A stretch of 23,549 bases of DNA from Bacteroidales bacterium (GTDB lineage: Bacteria > Bacteroidota > Bacteroidia > Bacteroidales > Paludibacteraceae), in NCBI GenBank assembly GCA_900767595.1, contig CAAFZS010000069.1, forward strand, positions 1 through 23,549. Direction: 5' to 3'. Position 1 is the stretch's first letter. Each line of letters opens with the position of its first letter. Positions 10,503 through 18,511 of this stretch are shown here, one piece after another. Below the pieces are notes generated by a model. The model saw only the letters and a program-made list of their open reading frames with translations. It was not told the DNA's origin and ran no database searches. The translations under genes were made by a program, and so were the position numbers.

Positions 10503-11033
10503 TTATCCTTTCTTGGCACCCACACCCGTCTTCGTGGCCGAAGCAGCTGACTTTTGCGTCTTCACTTGCGTCTTAGCCACGGGTTTCTTCGCGGTTTCTT
10601 TCTTCTCTACCACCACACTCGAAGCCTCTGCCTCTTCCTCCTCTATCGAGAAATCCGTAATCCCTGCTTGAATGAGGACGTTGTACCATTGAATCAGTTT
10701 GCGGATATCACTCGGATACACACGGTCGCGGTCGAAATTGGGCAAGAACGAACCAAAATACGTTCTCAAGGCCTCGTTATCTGCCGCTTTCACATCAATA
10801 GAAGCCGGCTTAAGACCCTCCTTAGCACCCAGTTTGGTTAATACCTCATTGAGGGCAATATCCTCATCCAATGTAAACATCGATACATCAGCTAAAGAAA
10901 TGATTTTATCACGAGCAAACGTAGGAATACGTTTACCATCCGATAAAGACTCAACAATGAGGGTGTTATTCCCTCGGGAAACGAGCTTATAAAGCCCCGG
11001 CTTACCGGTAATAGCGAGAATGTTTTTAAGCAT
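10503..11033 (-). CDS. DUF5606-like conserved Bacteroidota protein
   Basis: A 176-residue cytoplasmic protein. Residues 1 to about 125 form a compact conserved domain beginning M-L-K-N-I-L-A-I-T-G-K-P-G-L-Y-K-L-V-S, with later D-x-x-A-L-x-E-V and a V-Y-P-S-D-I-R-K-L-I-Q-W-Y-N segment. I recognise this as the DUF5606 type, largely confined to Bacteroidota. The last 50 residues are a low-complexity Lys/Ala/Thr/Val tail (E-E-E-A-E-A followed by K-K-T/K-P-V-A-K repeats), probably disordered. It has its own promoter in the 106-base gap after lolA and leads into the zinc-ribbon gene. No function is established for the family. Confidence 0.8.
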   Translation of the reverse strand: MLKNILAITGKPGLYKLVSRGNNTLIVESLSDGKRIPTFARDKIISLADVSMFTLDEDIALNEVLTKLGAKEGLKPASIDVKAADNEALRTYFGSFLPNFDRDRVYPSDIRKLIQWYNVLIQAGITDFSIEEEEAEASSVVVEKKETAKKPVAKTQVKTQKSAASATKTGVGAKKG

Positions 11034-11061
11034 ATTATTTTGTGTTTACCAATTTAGGGCG

Positions 11062-11093
11062 CAAAGATACAACTTTTTTTTTATATACGCAAA
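11062..11093 (-). promoter_or_regulatory. Promoter of the DUF5606-like gene
   Basis: Minus strand: TTTG (11093-11090), 20 bases, TATCTTTG (11069-11062). It lies in the gap downstream of lolA, so the DUF5606/zinc-ribbon pair forms its own transcription unit. Confidence 0.85.
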
Positions 11094-11139
11094 ATTTTTT
11101 CTAATTTTTATCAAATAATCTTATTATTTGCCATTTAAT

Positions 11140-11685
11140 CTACCGAAGATCGTTGATAAACACCCCATCTTTGTGAATAACGAACGTCTTACCGTCCTTA
11201 TCTCCCTCCACCCATCTCGGATTCGTCAATCGCATCGTCGTCTGTTTATCTTTCTCTTTAATCTCAAGTCGTTGAGGTATGTTCTGATGATCTACCAACA
11301 AAGTAAACCGCGTAATACCCGCCGATACATCCTTCGGCACCAATGTAACCAAGGTCCCCTCCTTCGTAGTAGTCTCGCTCACCGAAGACTCAGGCAACAA
11401 CGCTTGCGCATAAAGGAAAGGATTGGTCTGAACCAATTCTTCCTCCGTCGGTGTCGAAAGCGTCAGCTCCTTCGTATCATCTGAATACATATACAATATT
11501 TGCCCGTCATAGGCGGCCTCTATATCCAAAAGCGTGACACGAAACAGCGCTCCTTCCATCACAAACGAACCCTGATAAGTCATCGCTTGAGACTGATCCG
11601 CAGCCATCGTCAAAGCAAAGTCCGACTCTAATCGCTGACTCTGCAACATCGTAAGCAAAGAGGTTAAAACAGCAAGTAACAACAT
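11140..11685 (-). CDS. lolA: LolA-like outer-membrane lipoprotein carrier protein
   Basis: A 181-residue protein with a short hydrophobic N-terminus (residues 1-16) acting as a signal peptide. The body has the LolA half-barrel pattern: an early D-F-x-x-x-M segment, then strands such as Q-G-S-F-V-M-E-G-x-L-F-R-V-T, A-A-Y-D-G-Q-I-L-Y-M-Y and the tail N-P-R-W. LolA ferries lipoproteins across the periplasm from LolCDE to the outer membrane. The position directly after ftsK, one base between stop and start, repeats the ftsK-lolA arrangement known from other bacteria and supports the assignment, which is harder from sequence alone because LolA proteins diverge strongly. The signal peptide is short and lacks a strongly basic start, so a slightly different start is possible. 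Confidence 0.82.
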   Translation of the reverse strand: MLLLAVLTSLLTMLQSQRLESDFALTMAADQSQAMTYQGSFVMEGALFRVTLLDIEAAYDGQILYMYSDDTKELTLSTPTEEELVQTNPFLYAQALLPESSVSETTTKEGTLVTLVPKDVSAGITRFTLLVDHQNIPQRLEIKEKDKQTTMRLTNPRWVEGDKDGKTFVIHKDGVFINDLR

Positions 11686-11686
11686 A

Positions 11687-14167
11687 TTATTCTTGATGAT
11701 GTAAACGTTCTAATAACTCTTCTAACTGACTGAGGTCCTGAATAAGCACATCCCGCCCCTTCGGACCCTTATTCGGACCTACGATACCCGTCATCTCCAA
11801 CTGATCCGACAACTTACCCGCTCTGTTATAACCAATCTCAAAAGCACGTTGCAGACGAGAGGTTGAACCTTCTTGTTTGCTTACCACAAACCGTGCCACA
11901 TCATCGAACATCGGATCCAAATGCTTGGTATCCATACTACCGGCACCACTCTCTTCACTTCCCTCCGGCACATACTCCGGCAACTGATAGGGCTGTAAAT
12001 AATGTTGTTGTTCGCTCACATGCTCTACAATCGCTTCTACTTCCGGCGTATCCACAAAAGCACATTGGATACGGGTCAGATTACCTCCACCCGAATAAAG
12101 CATATCACCCTTACCCACCAACTGGTCTGCCCCCTTGGCATCCAACACCGTACGACTATCTACAACCGATTGGGTGCGGAAAGCAATACGCGTCGGGATA
12201 TTTGCCTTGATGGTACCGGTAACAATCTTCACATCCGGACGCTGAGTGGCCAAAATCATGTGCATACCTACTGCACGCGCCTTCTGCGCAAGACGCTGAA
12301 TAGGACGCTCCACTTCCTTGCCCGCCTGCATAATAAAATCACCATACTCATCAATCACAATAACCAAATACGGCATAAATCGGTGATGCAACATCTTATG
12401 CGTCTGCAAGTTCTCTACCTCCTTCTCGGGATTGAGACGGCGAGAGTTGAACTTCTCATTATAATCTTCCAAGTTACGCACATTAGCATCCGCCAACAAC
12501 GTATAACGATCCTCCATCTCAATAACCAACGAGTTCAACGTATTAATCACCTTCTGACAATCCGTGATGATAATATCGCGATCCTCTTGATCCGGCATCG
12601 CCGCCATATAATGACGCAACAGCGGTTTATAAATAGAGAACTCTACCATCTTCGGATCAACCAACACAAACTTCAACTCAGCGGGGTGTTTCTTATAAAG
12701 AAGCGAGGTGATAATCGCATTCAAACCTACCGACTTACCTTGACCCGTGGCACCGGCTACCAACAAATGAGGCGTTTTAGCCAAGTCAAACATAAACACC
12801 TCGTTGGTAATCGTCTTACCAATCGCTACAGGCAAACGCATCTTTTGCTCTTCCTGGAATCGTTTAGAAGCAATCACCGAGTGCATCGATACCGTCTGCG
12901 GTTTCTCATTGGGCACCTCTATACCTACTGTTCCCTTTCCCGGCATAGGCGCAATAATACGAATACCTATCGCAGATAAAGACAACATGATATCATTCTC
13001 CAAAGCCTGTATCTTAGCAATACGGATACCCGCCTTTGGCACCACTTCATATAAGGTAACCGTAGGACCTACCGTCGCTTTAATCGACTCAATCTCAATG
13101 CCGTAATTACGCAACGTGGTCACAATACGATTGGCATTAGCCTGTTGCTCTTCTTGGTTAATAATCGGTGCCGTCTCATTATCGTATTCGCGCAATAAGG
13201 AAAGCGGAGGAAACTTATAATTTTCCAAATCTTTCTTCGGATCATAAGGCTCCAACTGCTTACTCATCTCCACCTCCTCCGTCTCTTCAATCGACAACTC
13301 CGGCGTATCCGGTTTTTCCGGACTTTCCGGACTTTCCGGACTTTCCGGACTTTCCGGACTTTCCGGAATCTCTATCACCGTCTCAATCGTCAACGCCGGA
13401 CTTTCCGGTATTTCTGGATCTTCCGGACTTTCCGGTATTTCCGGACTTTCCGGTATTTCCGGACTTTCCGGTTCTCCGCCTTTCCGCCTTTCAGCCTCTC
13501 CGCCTTTCAGCCTCTCCCTAACCATCCTCCAGCGCTCCGCCAAATGCAAATCAGCTAAGAAGCAGAAGATAGCCAGCACAAGCAGCAAAATGATAATCAT
13601 CCCCACCGGCTGCACATAACTATTCCCCCACGCAGCAATAGCTACTCCGTGAGCCCCACCCAAACGGAAGAAACTGTCAAAACCGGTAATATTCTCTATA
13701 AACCCAAGCGTAATCGAACCCCAAACAATAAAAAATGTACAATAGATGAACACCTTTAGACAACGCACCTGACCTAACCGCATCAAAGCACAACCGTAAA
13801 GGGTCGCCATCAAAATAAAAAGAATAGACATCACCCCAAACGTCCCGTCAATCAGCCAATGAGCCAGACCCGCACCCGGCAAGCCCAACACGTTCTTCAC
13901 CGATTCTCTTGCGGCTACCCGCTCTGACTTGTCAAACAAATCACCATAACTCCTTAAAACGGAAAAATCATCATCTCCCGTAAAAAAATAACTGATATAG
14001 GCAATCAACGCAAACAAAGCAATTGCCAACAAGACCAAACCACAAACGAAATGGGTCTTTGGACTAAGAAAAAACTGCTTCAGTTGAACACCAAACGGCT
14101 CCGACTCCACTTGAATCGAAGAGGATCGCTGAGACGTCGAAGGTGCATATGTAGATCTACGTGGCAT
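11687..14167 (-). CDS. ftsK: FtsK/SpoIIIE DNA translocase with an expanded Pro-Glu-Ser linker
   Basis: An 826-residue septal DNA pump. Residues about 39-62, 104-126, 134-155 and 185-208 are four membrane segments. Residues about 217-286 are a repetitive linker. The motor follows, with Walker A G-A-T-G-Q-G-K-S near residue 470 and Walker B V-I-V-I-D-E-Y-G near 605. The C-terminal gamma winged helix (Y-N-R-A-G-K-L-S-D-Q-L-E-x-x-G-I-V-G) normally recognises the orienting DNA sequences and activates XerCD at dif. FtsK couples division with chromosome dimer resolution. ATG 14167 is chosen over the longer reading from 14212 because it follows the predicted promoter by about 15 bases and begins the basic cytoplasmic tail. 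First gene of the ftsK-lolA unit, divergent from rseC/rnf. Confidence 0.95.
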   Translation of the reverse strand: MPRRSTYAPSTSQRSSSIQVESEPFGVQLKQFFLSPKTHFVCGLVLLAIALFALIAYISYFFTGDDDFSVLRSYGDLFDKSERVAARESVKNVLGLPGAGLAHWLIDGTFGVMSILFILMATLYGCALMRLGQVRCLKVFIYCTFFIVWGSITLGFIENITGFDSFFRLGGAHGVAIAAWGNSYVQPVGMIIILLLVLAIFCFLADLHLAERWRMVRERLKGGEAERRKGGEPESPEIPESPEIPESPEDPEIPESPALTIETVIEIPESPESPESPESPESPEKPDTPELSIEETEEVEMSKQLEPYDPKKDLENYKFPPLSLLREYDNETAPIINQEEQQANANRIVTTLRNYGIEIESIKATVGPTVTLYEVVPKAGIRIAKIQALENDIMLSLSAIGIRIIAPMPGKGTVGIEVPNEKPQTVSMHSVIASKRFQEEQKMRLPVAIGKTITNEVFMFDLAKTPHLLVAGATGQGKSVGLNAIITSLLYKKHPAELKFVLVDPKMVEFSIYKPLLRHYMAAMPDQEDRDIIITDCQKVINTLNSLVIEMEDRYTLLADANVRNLEDYNEKFNSRRLNPEKEVENLQTHKMLHHRFMPYLVIVIDEYGDFIMQAGKEVERPIQRLAQKARAVGMHMILATQRPDVKIVTGTIKANIPTRIAFRTQSVVDSRTVLDAKGADQLVGKGDMLYSGGGNLTRIQCAFVDTPEVEAIVEHVSEQQHYLQPYQLPEYVPEGSEESGAGSMDTKHLDPMFDDVARFVVSKQEGSTSRLQRAFEIGYNRAGKLSDQLEMTGIVGPNKGPKGRDVLIQDLSQLEELLERLHHQE
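13308..13517. repeat. Low-complexity tandem repeats within ftsK
   Basis: Two adjacent repeat tracts in frame. 13308-13472 is built from a 9-bp unit (plus strand GGACTTTCC) that encodes Pro-Glu-Ser over and over, with Pro-Glu-Ile variants. 13473-13517 is built from a unit encoding A-E-R-x-K-G-G-E. Units are multiples of three, so copy-number change keeps ftsK in frame. Confidence 0.9.
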
Positions 14168-14189
14168 AATATTTTTTTGAATTAGCGTG

Positions 14190-14220
14190 CAAAGATACAA
14201 AAAAATTCTCAATTATCAAA
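14190..14220 (-). promoter_or_regulatory. Promoter of ftsK-lolA
   Basis: Minus strand: TTTG (14220-14217), 19 bases, TATCTTTG (14197-14190), an ideal Bacteroidetes promoter with a leader of about 15 bases to the ATG at 14167. Confidence 0.85.
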
Positions 14221-14287
14221 GAAAATATGCATTTTCTTCCATTTTTTAGCGAAATATAGGCATTTTTTGAATAAAAATGAAGATTTA

Positions 14288-14319
14288 TTTGGCTATTTGC
14301 AAAAATAGTAGTAATTTTG
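14288..14319 (+). promoter_or_regulatory. Promoter of the rseC-rnf operon
   Basis: TTTG (14288-14291), 20 bases, TAATTTTG (14312-14319). The start of transcription should fall near 14325, leaving about a dozen bases before the ATG at 14338 and no room for a longer RseC N-terminus. Confidence 0.82.
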
Positions 14320-14337
14320 TGAGTTATTTTGTGCAAC

Positions 14338-14643
14338 ATGGGTAAAGAACAACAAGACATACTATCTTCCGGCTGCGCCTCGTGCCAAATGCGAGAAGCG
14401 TGCCAAACCTTAGGCAAGACCTCTATCCCGCGCAAACAGAGTTGGAAGGCTGTGGCGATTGCGTACATCTTACCTTTTATCCTACTCATCGGTGTGGTAT
14501 TGGCACTAAACGGAGTATTGGATAACGAACCTTTGGTCGGGACTATTGCTCTATGTACCGTAGGAGTGTATTACATCATCCTACACGTGTGCAGGAAACG
14601 GATTGAAACGGATTTTCAATGCAAAAACAATATAAAACAATAA
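14338..14643 (+). CDS. rseC: Short RseC-like membrane protein
   Basis: A 101-residue protein. Near the N-terminus are C13-x2-C16-x5-C22 (G-C-A-S-C-Q-M-R-E-A-C), matching the cysteine cluster of RseC/MucC proteins. Two membrane segments follow (residues about 38-60 and 66-84) and a short polar tail. RseC-family proteins are linked to SoxR reduction and sigma-E control, and in Bacteroidota a copy commonly precedes the rnf genes; here the start of rnfB is only 4 bases downstream. Family members are usually 130-150 residues; this one lacks the roughly 20-residue N-terminal strand region and most of the segment between cysteines and membrane helices. An in-frame TTG at 14329 would add just three residues, and the promoter position argues against any longer form. 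Probably a genuinely reduced RseC. Confidence 0.7.
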   Translation: MGKEQQDILSSGCASCQMREACQTLGKTSIPRKQSWKAVAIAYILPFILLIGVVLALNGVLDNEPLVGTIALCTVGVYYIILHVCRKRIETDFQCKNNIKQ

Positions 14644-14647
14644 GCTT

Positions 14648-15481
14648 ATGAATTTATTACTCATTTCTCTCCTTGTGTTAGGTGTCACAGGTCTGGTAGC
14701 CGCCGTGCTGCTTTACTTCGTGGCGCAGAAGTTCAAGGTGGAAGAAGACCCTCGTATTGACGAGGTCCAAGAAGCGCTTCCCGGAGCCAACTGCGGCGGA
14801 TGCGGTTTTGCCGGCTGTCGCGCTATGGCGGAAGCATGCGTGAAAGCCGATAGTCTGGATGGGCTTTTATGCCCCGTCGGTGGTAGCGACACAATGAAGA
14901 AAATTGGAGATATCCTCGGTCTTGCTGCCGCGGAAGTAACACCTAAAGTAGCCGTCGTTCGTTGCAACGGAACGTGCGAAGCGCGTCCGCGCACCAGTGT
15001 CTATAACGGCACTCAGTCCTGCCAGATGGAGCACGCTCTTTATGTCGGAACCACCGCTTGCGCCTATGGCTGCTTAGGTTGTGGCGACTGCGTAAAAGCC
15101 TGCCCGTTCGGAGCCTTAAGCATGGACGAACAAACGGGTCTTCCCGTTGTGGATGAAGATAAGTGTACCGCTTGCGGTAACTGCGTCAAGACCTGTCCTC
15201 GCCACATCATCGAACTGCGCAACAAAGGACCTAAGAGCCGTCGCATGGTCGTGCTATGTATAAATAAGGATAAAGGCGCGCCCGCGCGTAAGGCGTGCCT
15301 GAACGCTTGCATCGGTTGCGGTAAGTGCGAAAAAGAGTGCTCCTTTGAAGCTATCACCATCGAGAACAATCTCGCCTATATAGATGATAGCAAATGCCGT
15401 CTCTGCCGCAAGTGCGAAGCCGCTTGCCCGACGGGCGCTATCCATGCTATCAACTTCCCTCCGAGAAAAGTGGAGAGTTGA
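14648..15481 (+). CDS. rnfB: RnfB, ferredoxin-accepting iron-sulfur subunit of the Rnf complex
   Basis: A 277-residue protein anchored by one N-terminal helix (residues 3-25). The first cluster motif is C49-x2-C52-x4-C57-x17-C75, diagnostic of RnfB. Four ferredoxin-type motifs follow: C142/145/148/152, C173/176/179/183, C221/224/227/231 and C250/253/256/260. That is more clusters than the proteobacterial form, like the long RnfB of anaerobes. RnfB takes electrons from reduced ferredoxin and passes them into the complex for NAD+ reduction coupled to Na+ or H+ export. First rnf gene, 4 bases after rseC. The last three residues V-E-S and the TGA stop lie inside a 37-bp repeat that recurs before rnfG, so the original C-terminus may have been slightly different. 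Confidence 0.96.
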   Translation: MNLLLISLLVLGVTGLVAAVLLYFVAQKFKVEEDPRIDEVQEALPGANCGGCGFAGCRAMAEACVKADSLDGLLCPVGGSDTMKKIGDILGLAAAEVTPKVAVVRCNGTCEARPRTSVYNGTQSCQMEHALYVGTTACAYGCLGCGDCVKACPFGALSMDEQTGLPVVDEDKCTACGNCVKTCPRHIIELRNKGPKSRRMVVLCINKDKGAPARKACLNACIGCGKCEKECSFEAITIENNLAYIDDSKCRLCRKCEAACPTGAIHAINFPPRKVES

Positions 15482-15506
15482 GAGTTTAGAGTAGTTTAGA
15501 GTTTAA
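15470..15506. repeat. 37-bp rnf-operon repeat, copy A
   Basis: Begins GTGGAGAGTT and continues with AGAGTTTAGAGTAGTTTA and AGTTTAA. It matches 17846-17882 at 35 of 37 positions. It spans the last codons and stop of rnfB and the gap before rnfC. Confidence 0.9.
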
Positions 15507-15522
15507 CTAGTTTTAAGTTGTT

Positions 15523-16836
15523 ATGAAAACGTTTAAGATTGGCGGAGTCCATCCGCAAGACAATAAGGAGTATTCTGCTCATCGTCCCATCATCGATTGC
15601 GGACTTCCCGAACACGCAGTTATCCCGCTCATCCAACATATTGGCGCACCTGCCCAAGCCGTGGTTGAGAAAGGACAAAAAGTAAAAGTGGGCGAACTCA
15701 TCGCCAAAGCGGGCGGGTTCGTTAGTGCGAACATCCATTCGCCCTATAGTGGAACTATCAATAAGATCGATACTTATGTCGATGGCTGGGGTATGCGGGG
15801 TCCCGCTATCTACATCGATGTCGAAGGAGACGAGTGGCTGCCCGAAATTGATCGTACTCCCACCGTTATCCGCGAATGTAAGTTAAGTAGCAAAGAGATC
15901 ATCGATAAGATCAGTGCAGCCGGTATCGTAGGTTTAGGAGGTGCTTGCTTCCCTACCCACGTCAAACTCATGCCGCCTCCCGGCAAAAAAGCGGAAGTAC
16001 TCATCATCAATGGCGTTGAGTGCGAACCCTACCTCACCTGTGACCACCAACTCATGCTCGAGCACGGAGAGGAGATTGTCATCGGTATCCAAATTCTACT
16101 CAAAGCCCTTGATATTAAAAAAGCCATCATTGGTATCGAGCAGAATAAACCCGATGCTATTACCCGCATGACGGAACTAACCAACCGCACCTTAGGCATT
16201 GAAGTTGCACCGCTCCAGCTCAAGTATCCGCAAGGAGGTGAGAAACAACTCATCGACGCTTGCATCGGCAGACAAGTCCCCAGCGGAGCCCTGCCCATCG
16301 AAGTGGGTGCCGTCGTGGATAATGTGGCAACCGTATATGCCATCTATCAAGCCGTACAAAAAAATCTACCGCTTATCTCACGCGTCATGACCGTCACCGG
16401 TAAGGAACTGAAAAACCCGGGTAACTACCAAGTCCGTTTCGGAACTCCCTTAACCGATGTGGTAGCGCTGGCCGGAGGTGTCCCCGAAACGACAGGCAAG
16501 ATCATCGGCGGCGGTCCAATGATGGGACGCGCCATGAATAACATCGATATGCCGGCCAATAAACGCGTGAGCGGCTTGCTGTTCTTACCCGAGCAAGAGA
16601 GTTATCGCGGAGAACCCGAGAACTGCATCCGTTGCGGTAAGTGCTTAGGCGCTTGCCCGATGGGACTGGAGCCCTATCTGCTCGCTAAACTATCCGAGCA
16701 CGAGATGTGGGAGGATCTAAAGGCACATAACATCATGGACTGCATCGATTGCGGTTGCTGTATGTTCACCTGCCCAAGCCATCGCCCGCTATTGGATTAT
16801 ATCCGTTTAGGTAAAGGAAAAGTAAAAAATTTATAA
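15523..16836 (+). CDS. rnfC: RnfC, NADH/FMN-binding subunit of the Rnf complex
   Basis: A 437-residue peripheral membrane subunit. The N-terminal part has the G-x-V-x-P barrel-sandwich start (G-G-V-H-P-Q-D-N-K) and a glycine-rich flavin/nucleotide loop G-L-G-G-A-C-F-P-T-H-V-K (near residue 145), followed by the N-G-V-E-C-E-P-Y-L-T-C-D segment shared with complex I NuoF. The C-terminus carries two ferredoxin motifs: C-I-R-C-G-K-C-L-G-A-C-P and C-I-D-C-G-C-C-M-F-T-C-P. It hands electrons to NAD+, the output end of the complex. The length matches short RnfC proteins of anaerobes, without the Ala/Lys-rich C-terminal extension of E. coli RsxC. The gap to rnfB is filled by the 37-bp repeat; rnfD follows after 4 bases. 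Confidence 0.96.
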   Translation: MKTFKIGGVHPQDNKEYSAHRPIIDCGLPEHAVIPLIQHIGAPAQAVVEKGQKVKVGELIAKAGGFVSANIHSPYSGTINKIDTYVDGWGMRGPAIYIDVEGDEWLPEIDRTPTVIRECKLSSKEIIDKISAAGIVGLGGACFPTHVKLMPPPGKKAEVLIINGVECEPYLTCDHQLMLEHGEEIVIGIQILLKALDIKKAIIGIEQNKPDAITRMTELTNRTLGIEVAPLQLKYPQGGEKQLIDACIGRQVPSGALPIEVGAVVDNVATVYAIYQAVQKNLPLISRVMTVTGKELKNPGNYQVRFGTPLTDVVALAGGVPETTGKIIGGGPMMGRAMNNIDMPANKRVSGLLFLPEQESYRGEPENCIRCGKCLGACPMGLEPYLLAKLSEHEMWEDLKAHNIMDCIDCGCCMFTCPSHRPLLDYIRLGKGKVKNL

Positions 16837-16840
16837 CAAT

Positions 16841-17839
16841 ATGAAACCATTAATTGTATCTCCGGCACCACACGCACATAGTGGCGATAGTGTGACCCGT
16901 AATATGCTACTGGTGATCCTTGCTCTGATGCCCGCTTTTGCGGTATCCATCTGCTCCTTTGGTTGGAGCACCATCATCACCACGGCCATTAGTATTGCAG
17001 CTTGTGTTCTCACCGAATGGGTGATCAGTAAGTTCGTTCTTAAAACCAAACCTACCCTCCTAGATTGTTCCGCTATCCTGACAGGTCTGTTATTAGCCTT
17101 TAACTTACCGGCTAACCTGCCTTGGTGGATCGTTATTATCGGCGCTATCGTCGCTATTGGTGTAGGTAAAATGAGTTTTGGCGGACTGGGACAAAATCCC
17201 TTCAATCCCGCCCTCGTAGGACGTGTGTTCCTGCTCATCTCCTTCCCCGTACAGATGACTACCTGGCCGCGTCCCCTCGGGTTCGCCACCCAATATGTGG
17301 ATGTCTTGACAGGTGCTACCCCTTTGGCAGCAATGAAGACCGCCATCAAGTCGCATAGCGTAGATGCCCTACAACAATTACCCGACCTATGGCAAATGTT
17401 CATCGGTTATATGGGTGGTTCTATGGGTGAGATGTGCGCCTTTGCCCTCATCATCGGCGGTGTCTTATTGATTATCACTCGTGTCATCACTTGGCATATC
17501 CCCGTCAGTATCCTAATAACCGTAGCCGTTTTTGCAGCCATCTCATCTTGGACCGGACTCGTTCCCGAAGGAATGGACACCTGTCACTATATGGCTACCA
17601 CCCTACTCTCCGGCGGCCTGATGCTCGGCGCATTCTTTATGGCCACCGACTATGTGACCAGTCCTATGACCGGCTTAGGAAAGATTATCTTCGGTATTGG
17701 TATCGGTATCATCACCATGGTCATCCGTACCTGGGGTGCTTATCCCGAAGGCGTCTCCTTCGCCATCTTGATTATGAACGCTACCGTTCCATTATTAAAC
17801 AAACTTCGCCCCAAACGCTTTGGAACGGTCAAAGCGTAG
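16841..17839 (+). CDS. rnfD: RnfD, membrane subunit with covalent FMN
   Basis: A 332-residue integral membrane protein with about nine or ten hydrophobic segments. The covalent flavin site is visible as L-T-G-A-T-P-L-A, with Thr160 the expected FMN-linked residue. Conserved N-P-F-N-P-A-L-V-G-R and late M-A-T-D-Y-V-T-S-P-M-T segments are typical of the RnfD/NqrB family. It forms the ion-conducting membrane core with RnfA, E and G. Starts four bases after rnfC. The stop is followed by a 54-base gap containing the second 37-bp repeat. Confidence 0.96.
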   Translation: MKPLIVSPAPHAHSGDSVTRNMLLVILALMPAFAVSICSFGWSTIITTAISIAACVLTEWVISKFVLKTKPTLLDCSAILTGLLLAFNLPANLPWWIVIIGAIVAIGVGKMSFGGLGQNPFNPALVGRVFLLISFPVQMTTWPRPLGFATQYVDVLTGATPLAAMKTAIKSHSVDALQQLPDLWQMFIGYMGGSMGEMCAFALIIGGVLLIITRVITWHIPVSILITVAVFAAISSWTGLVPEGMDTCHYMATTLLSGGLMLGAFFMATDYVTSPMTGLGKIIFGIGIGIITMVIRTWGAYPEGVSFAILIMNATVPLLNKLRPKRFGTVKA

Positions 17840-17845
17840 TTTAGA

Positions 17846-17882
17846 GTGGAGAGTTTAGAGTTTAGAGTAGTTTAAAGTTTAA
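17846..17882. repeat. 37-bp rnf-operon repeat, copy B
   Basis: Matches copy A (15470-15506) at 35 of 37 positions. It lies wholly between rnfD and rnfG and is flanked by further AGTTTAGAG/AAAGTTT-type repeats. Confidence 0.9.
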
Positions 17883-17893
17883 AGTTTATAGTT

Positions 17894-18511
17894 ATGAGTA
17901 AATTAGCAAGTACATTTCCCAATATGGTAAGCAGTCTAACTGCCATTACCATCGTTGCCGCAGCCGCGTTGGCAGGCGTCTATCTGCTCACCAAGACGCA
18001 GATAGAAAACCAAGCCAGCCAAGCTAAGATAGAGGCTCAAGCCGCCGTTCTTAATGGTCAAGAAGGACAAGCCGTCGAAGTCGAAGCCAATGGCTTCGGA
18101 GGACCAATGAAAGTGATGGTCGGCATCGCTGCTGACGGCACTATCCTCGGTTACGAGATCCTCGAACATAGTGAAACACCCGGGCTTGGCGACAAAGCCG
18201 GCACATGGTTTAAGAATGCCAACAAACCGGGTCAAAACATCATCGGCCGCAAAGCCGGTAACCTCAAGGTCAGCAAAGACGGAGGTGAGGTAGATGCCAT
18301 CACGGCAGCCACCATCTCCTCTCGCGCTTTCTTAGGCGCTATTAACAGCGCGTACGCTGAGTGGAAAAGTCAACAAGGCGAACAGGTAGAAGCGTGGACA
18401 GGAGCGTCAAAACAAACAGAGTGCGTACGCCGAGTGGAAAAGTCAACAAGGCGAACAGGTAGAGGTATGGACCGGAGCTTCAAAACAAACAGGAAAGGAG
18501 ACCTACAATGA
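17894..18511 (+). CDS. rnfG: RnfG, covalent-FMN subunit, C-terminus altered by a frame-shifting duplication
   Basis: A 205-residue protein with one N-terminal membrane helix (residues about 13-32) and a periplasmic FMN-binding domain. The flavin site is A-I-T-A-A-T-I-S, with Thr140 the expected covalent attachment residue. E-T-P-G-L-G-D-K-A-G-T-W-F (residues 94-106) is the conserved RnfG/NqrC loop. The domain is complete by about residue 155. From Ser152 the DNA is duplicated in tandem (73 bp), so after Thr175 the protein enters copy 2 in the wrong frame and ends in a basic tail (V-R-R-V-E-K-S-T-R-R-T-G-R) of about 30 residues. In the other frame copy 2 would restore E-W-K-S-Q-Q-G-E-Q-V-E-V-W-T-G-A-S-K-Q-T and continue G-K-E-T-Y-N-E to a TAA at 18513-18515. 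Probably still functional; the tail is likely foreign to the family. Confidence 0.9.
   Translation: MSKLASTFPNMVSSLTAITIVAAAALAGVYLLTKTQIENQASQAKIEAQAAVLNGQEGQAVEVEANGFGGPMKVMVGIAADGTILGYEILEHSETPGLGDKAGTWFKNANKPGQNIIGRKAGNLKVSKDGGEVDAITAATISSRAFLGAINSAYAEWKSQQGEQVEAWTGASKQTECVRRVEKSTRRTGRGMDRSFKTNRKGDLQ
18347..18492. repeat. 73-bp tandem duplication in the 3' end of rnfG
   Basis: Copy 1 is 18347-18419 and copy 2 is 18420-18492, directly adjacent. They differ at seven positions. Read in the RnfG frame of copy 1, five of the six changed codons are synonymous (AGC/AGT, GCT/GCC, GAA/GAG, ACA/ACC, GCG/GCT) and one is Ala/Val (GCG/GTA). The unit length is not a multiple of three. Confidence 0.95.

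Noticed and set aside
12002..12979. 325-residue plus-strand frame antisense to ftsK
   Set aside because: Its composition is that expected from the complement of a coding gene, with no recognisable motif; the FtsK motor motifs occupy the other strand.
17894..18511. rnfG as a pseudogene
   Set aside because: The frame change comes after the whole FMN domain, including Thr140 and the conserved loops, so a working subunit is likely.
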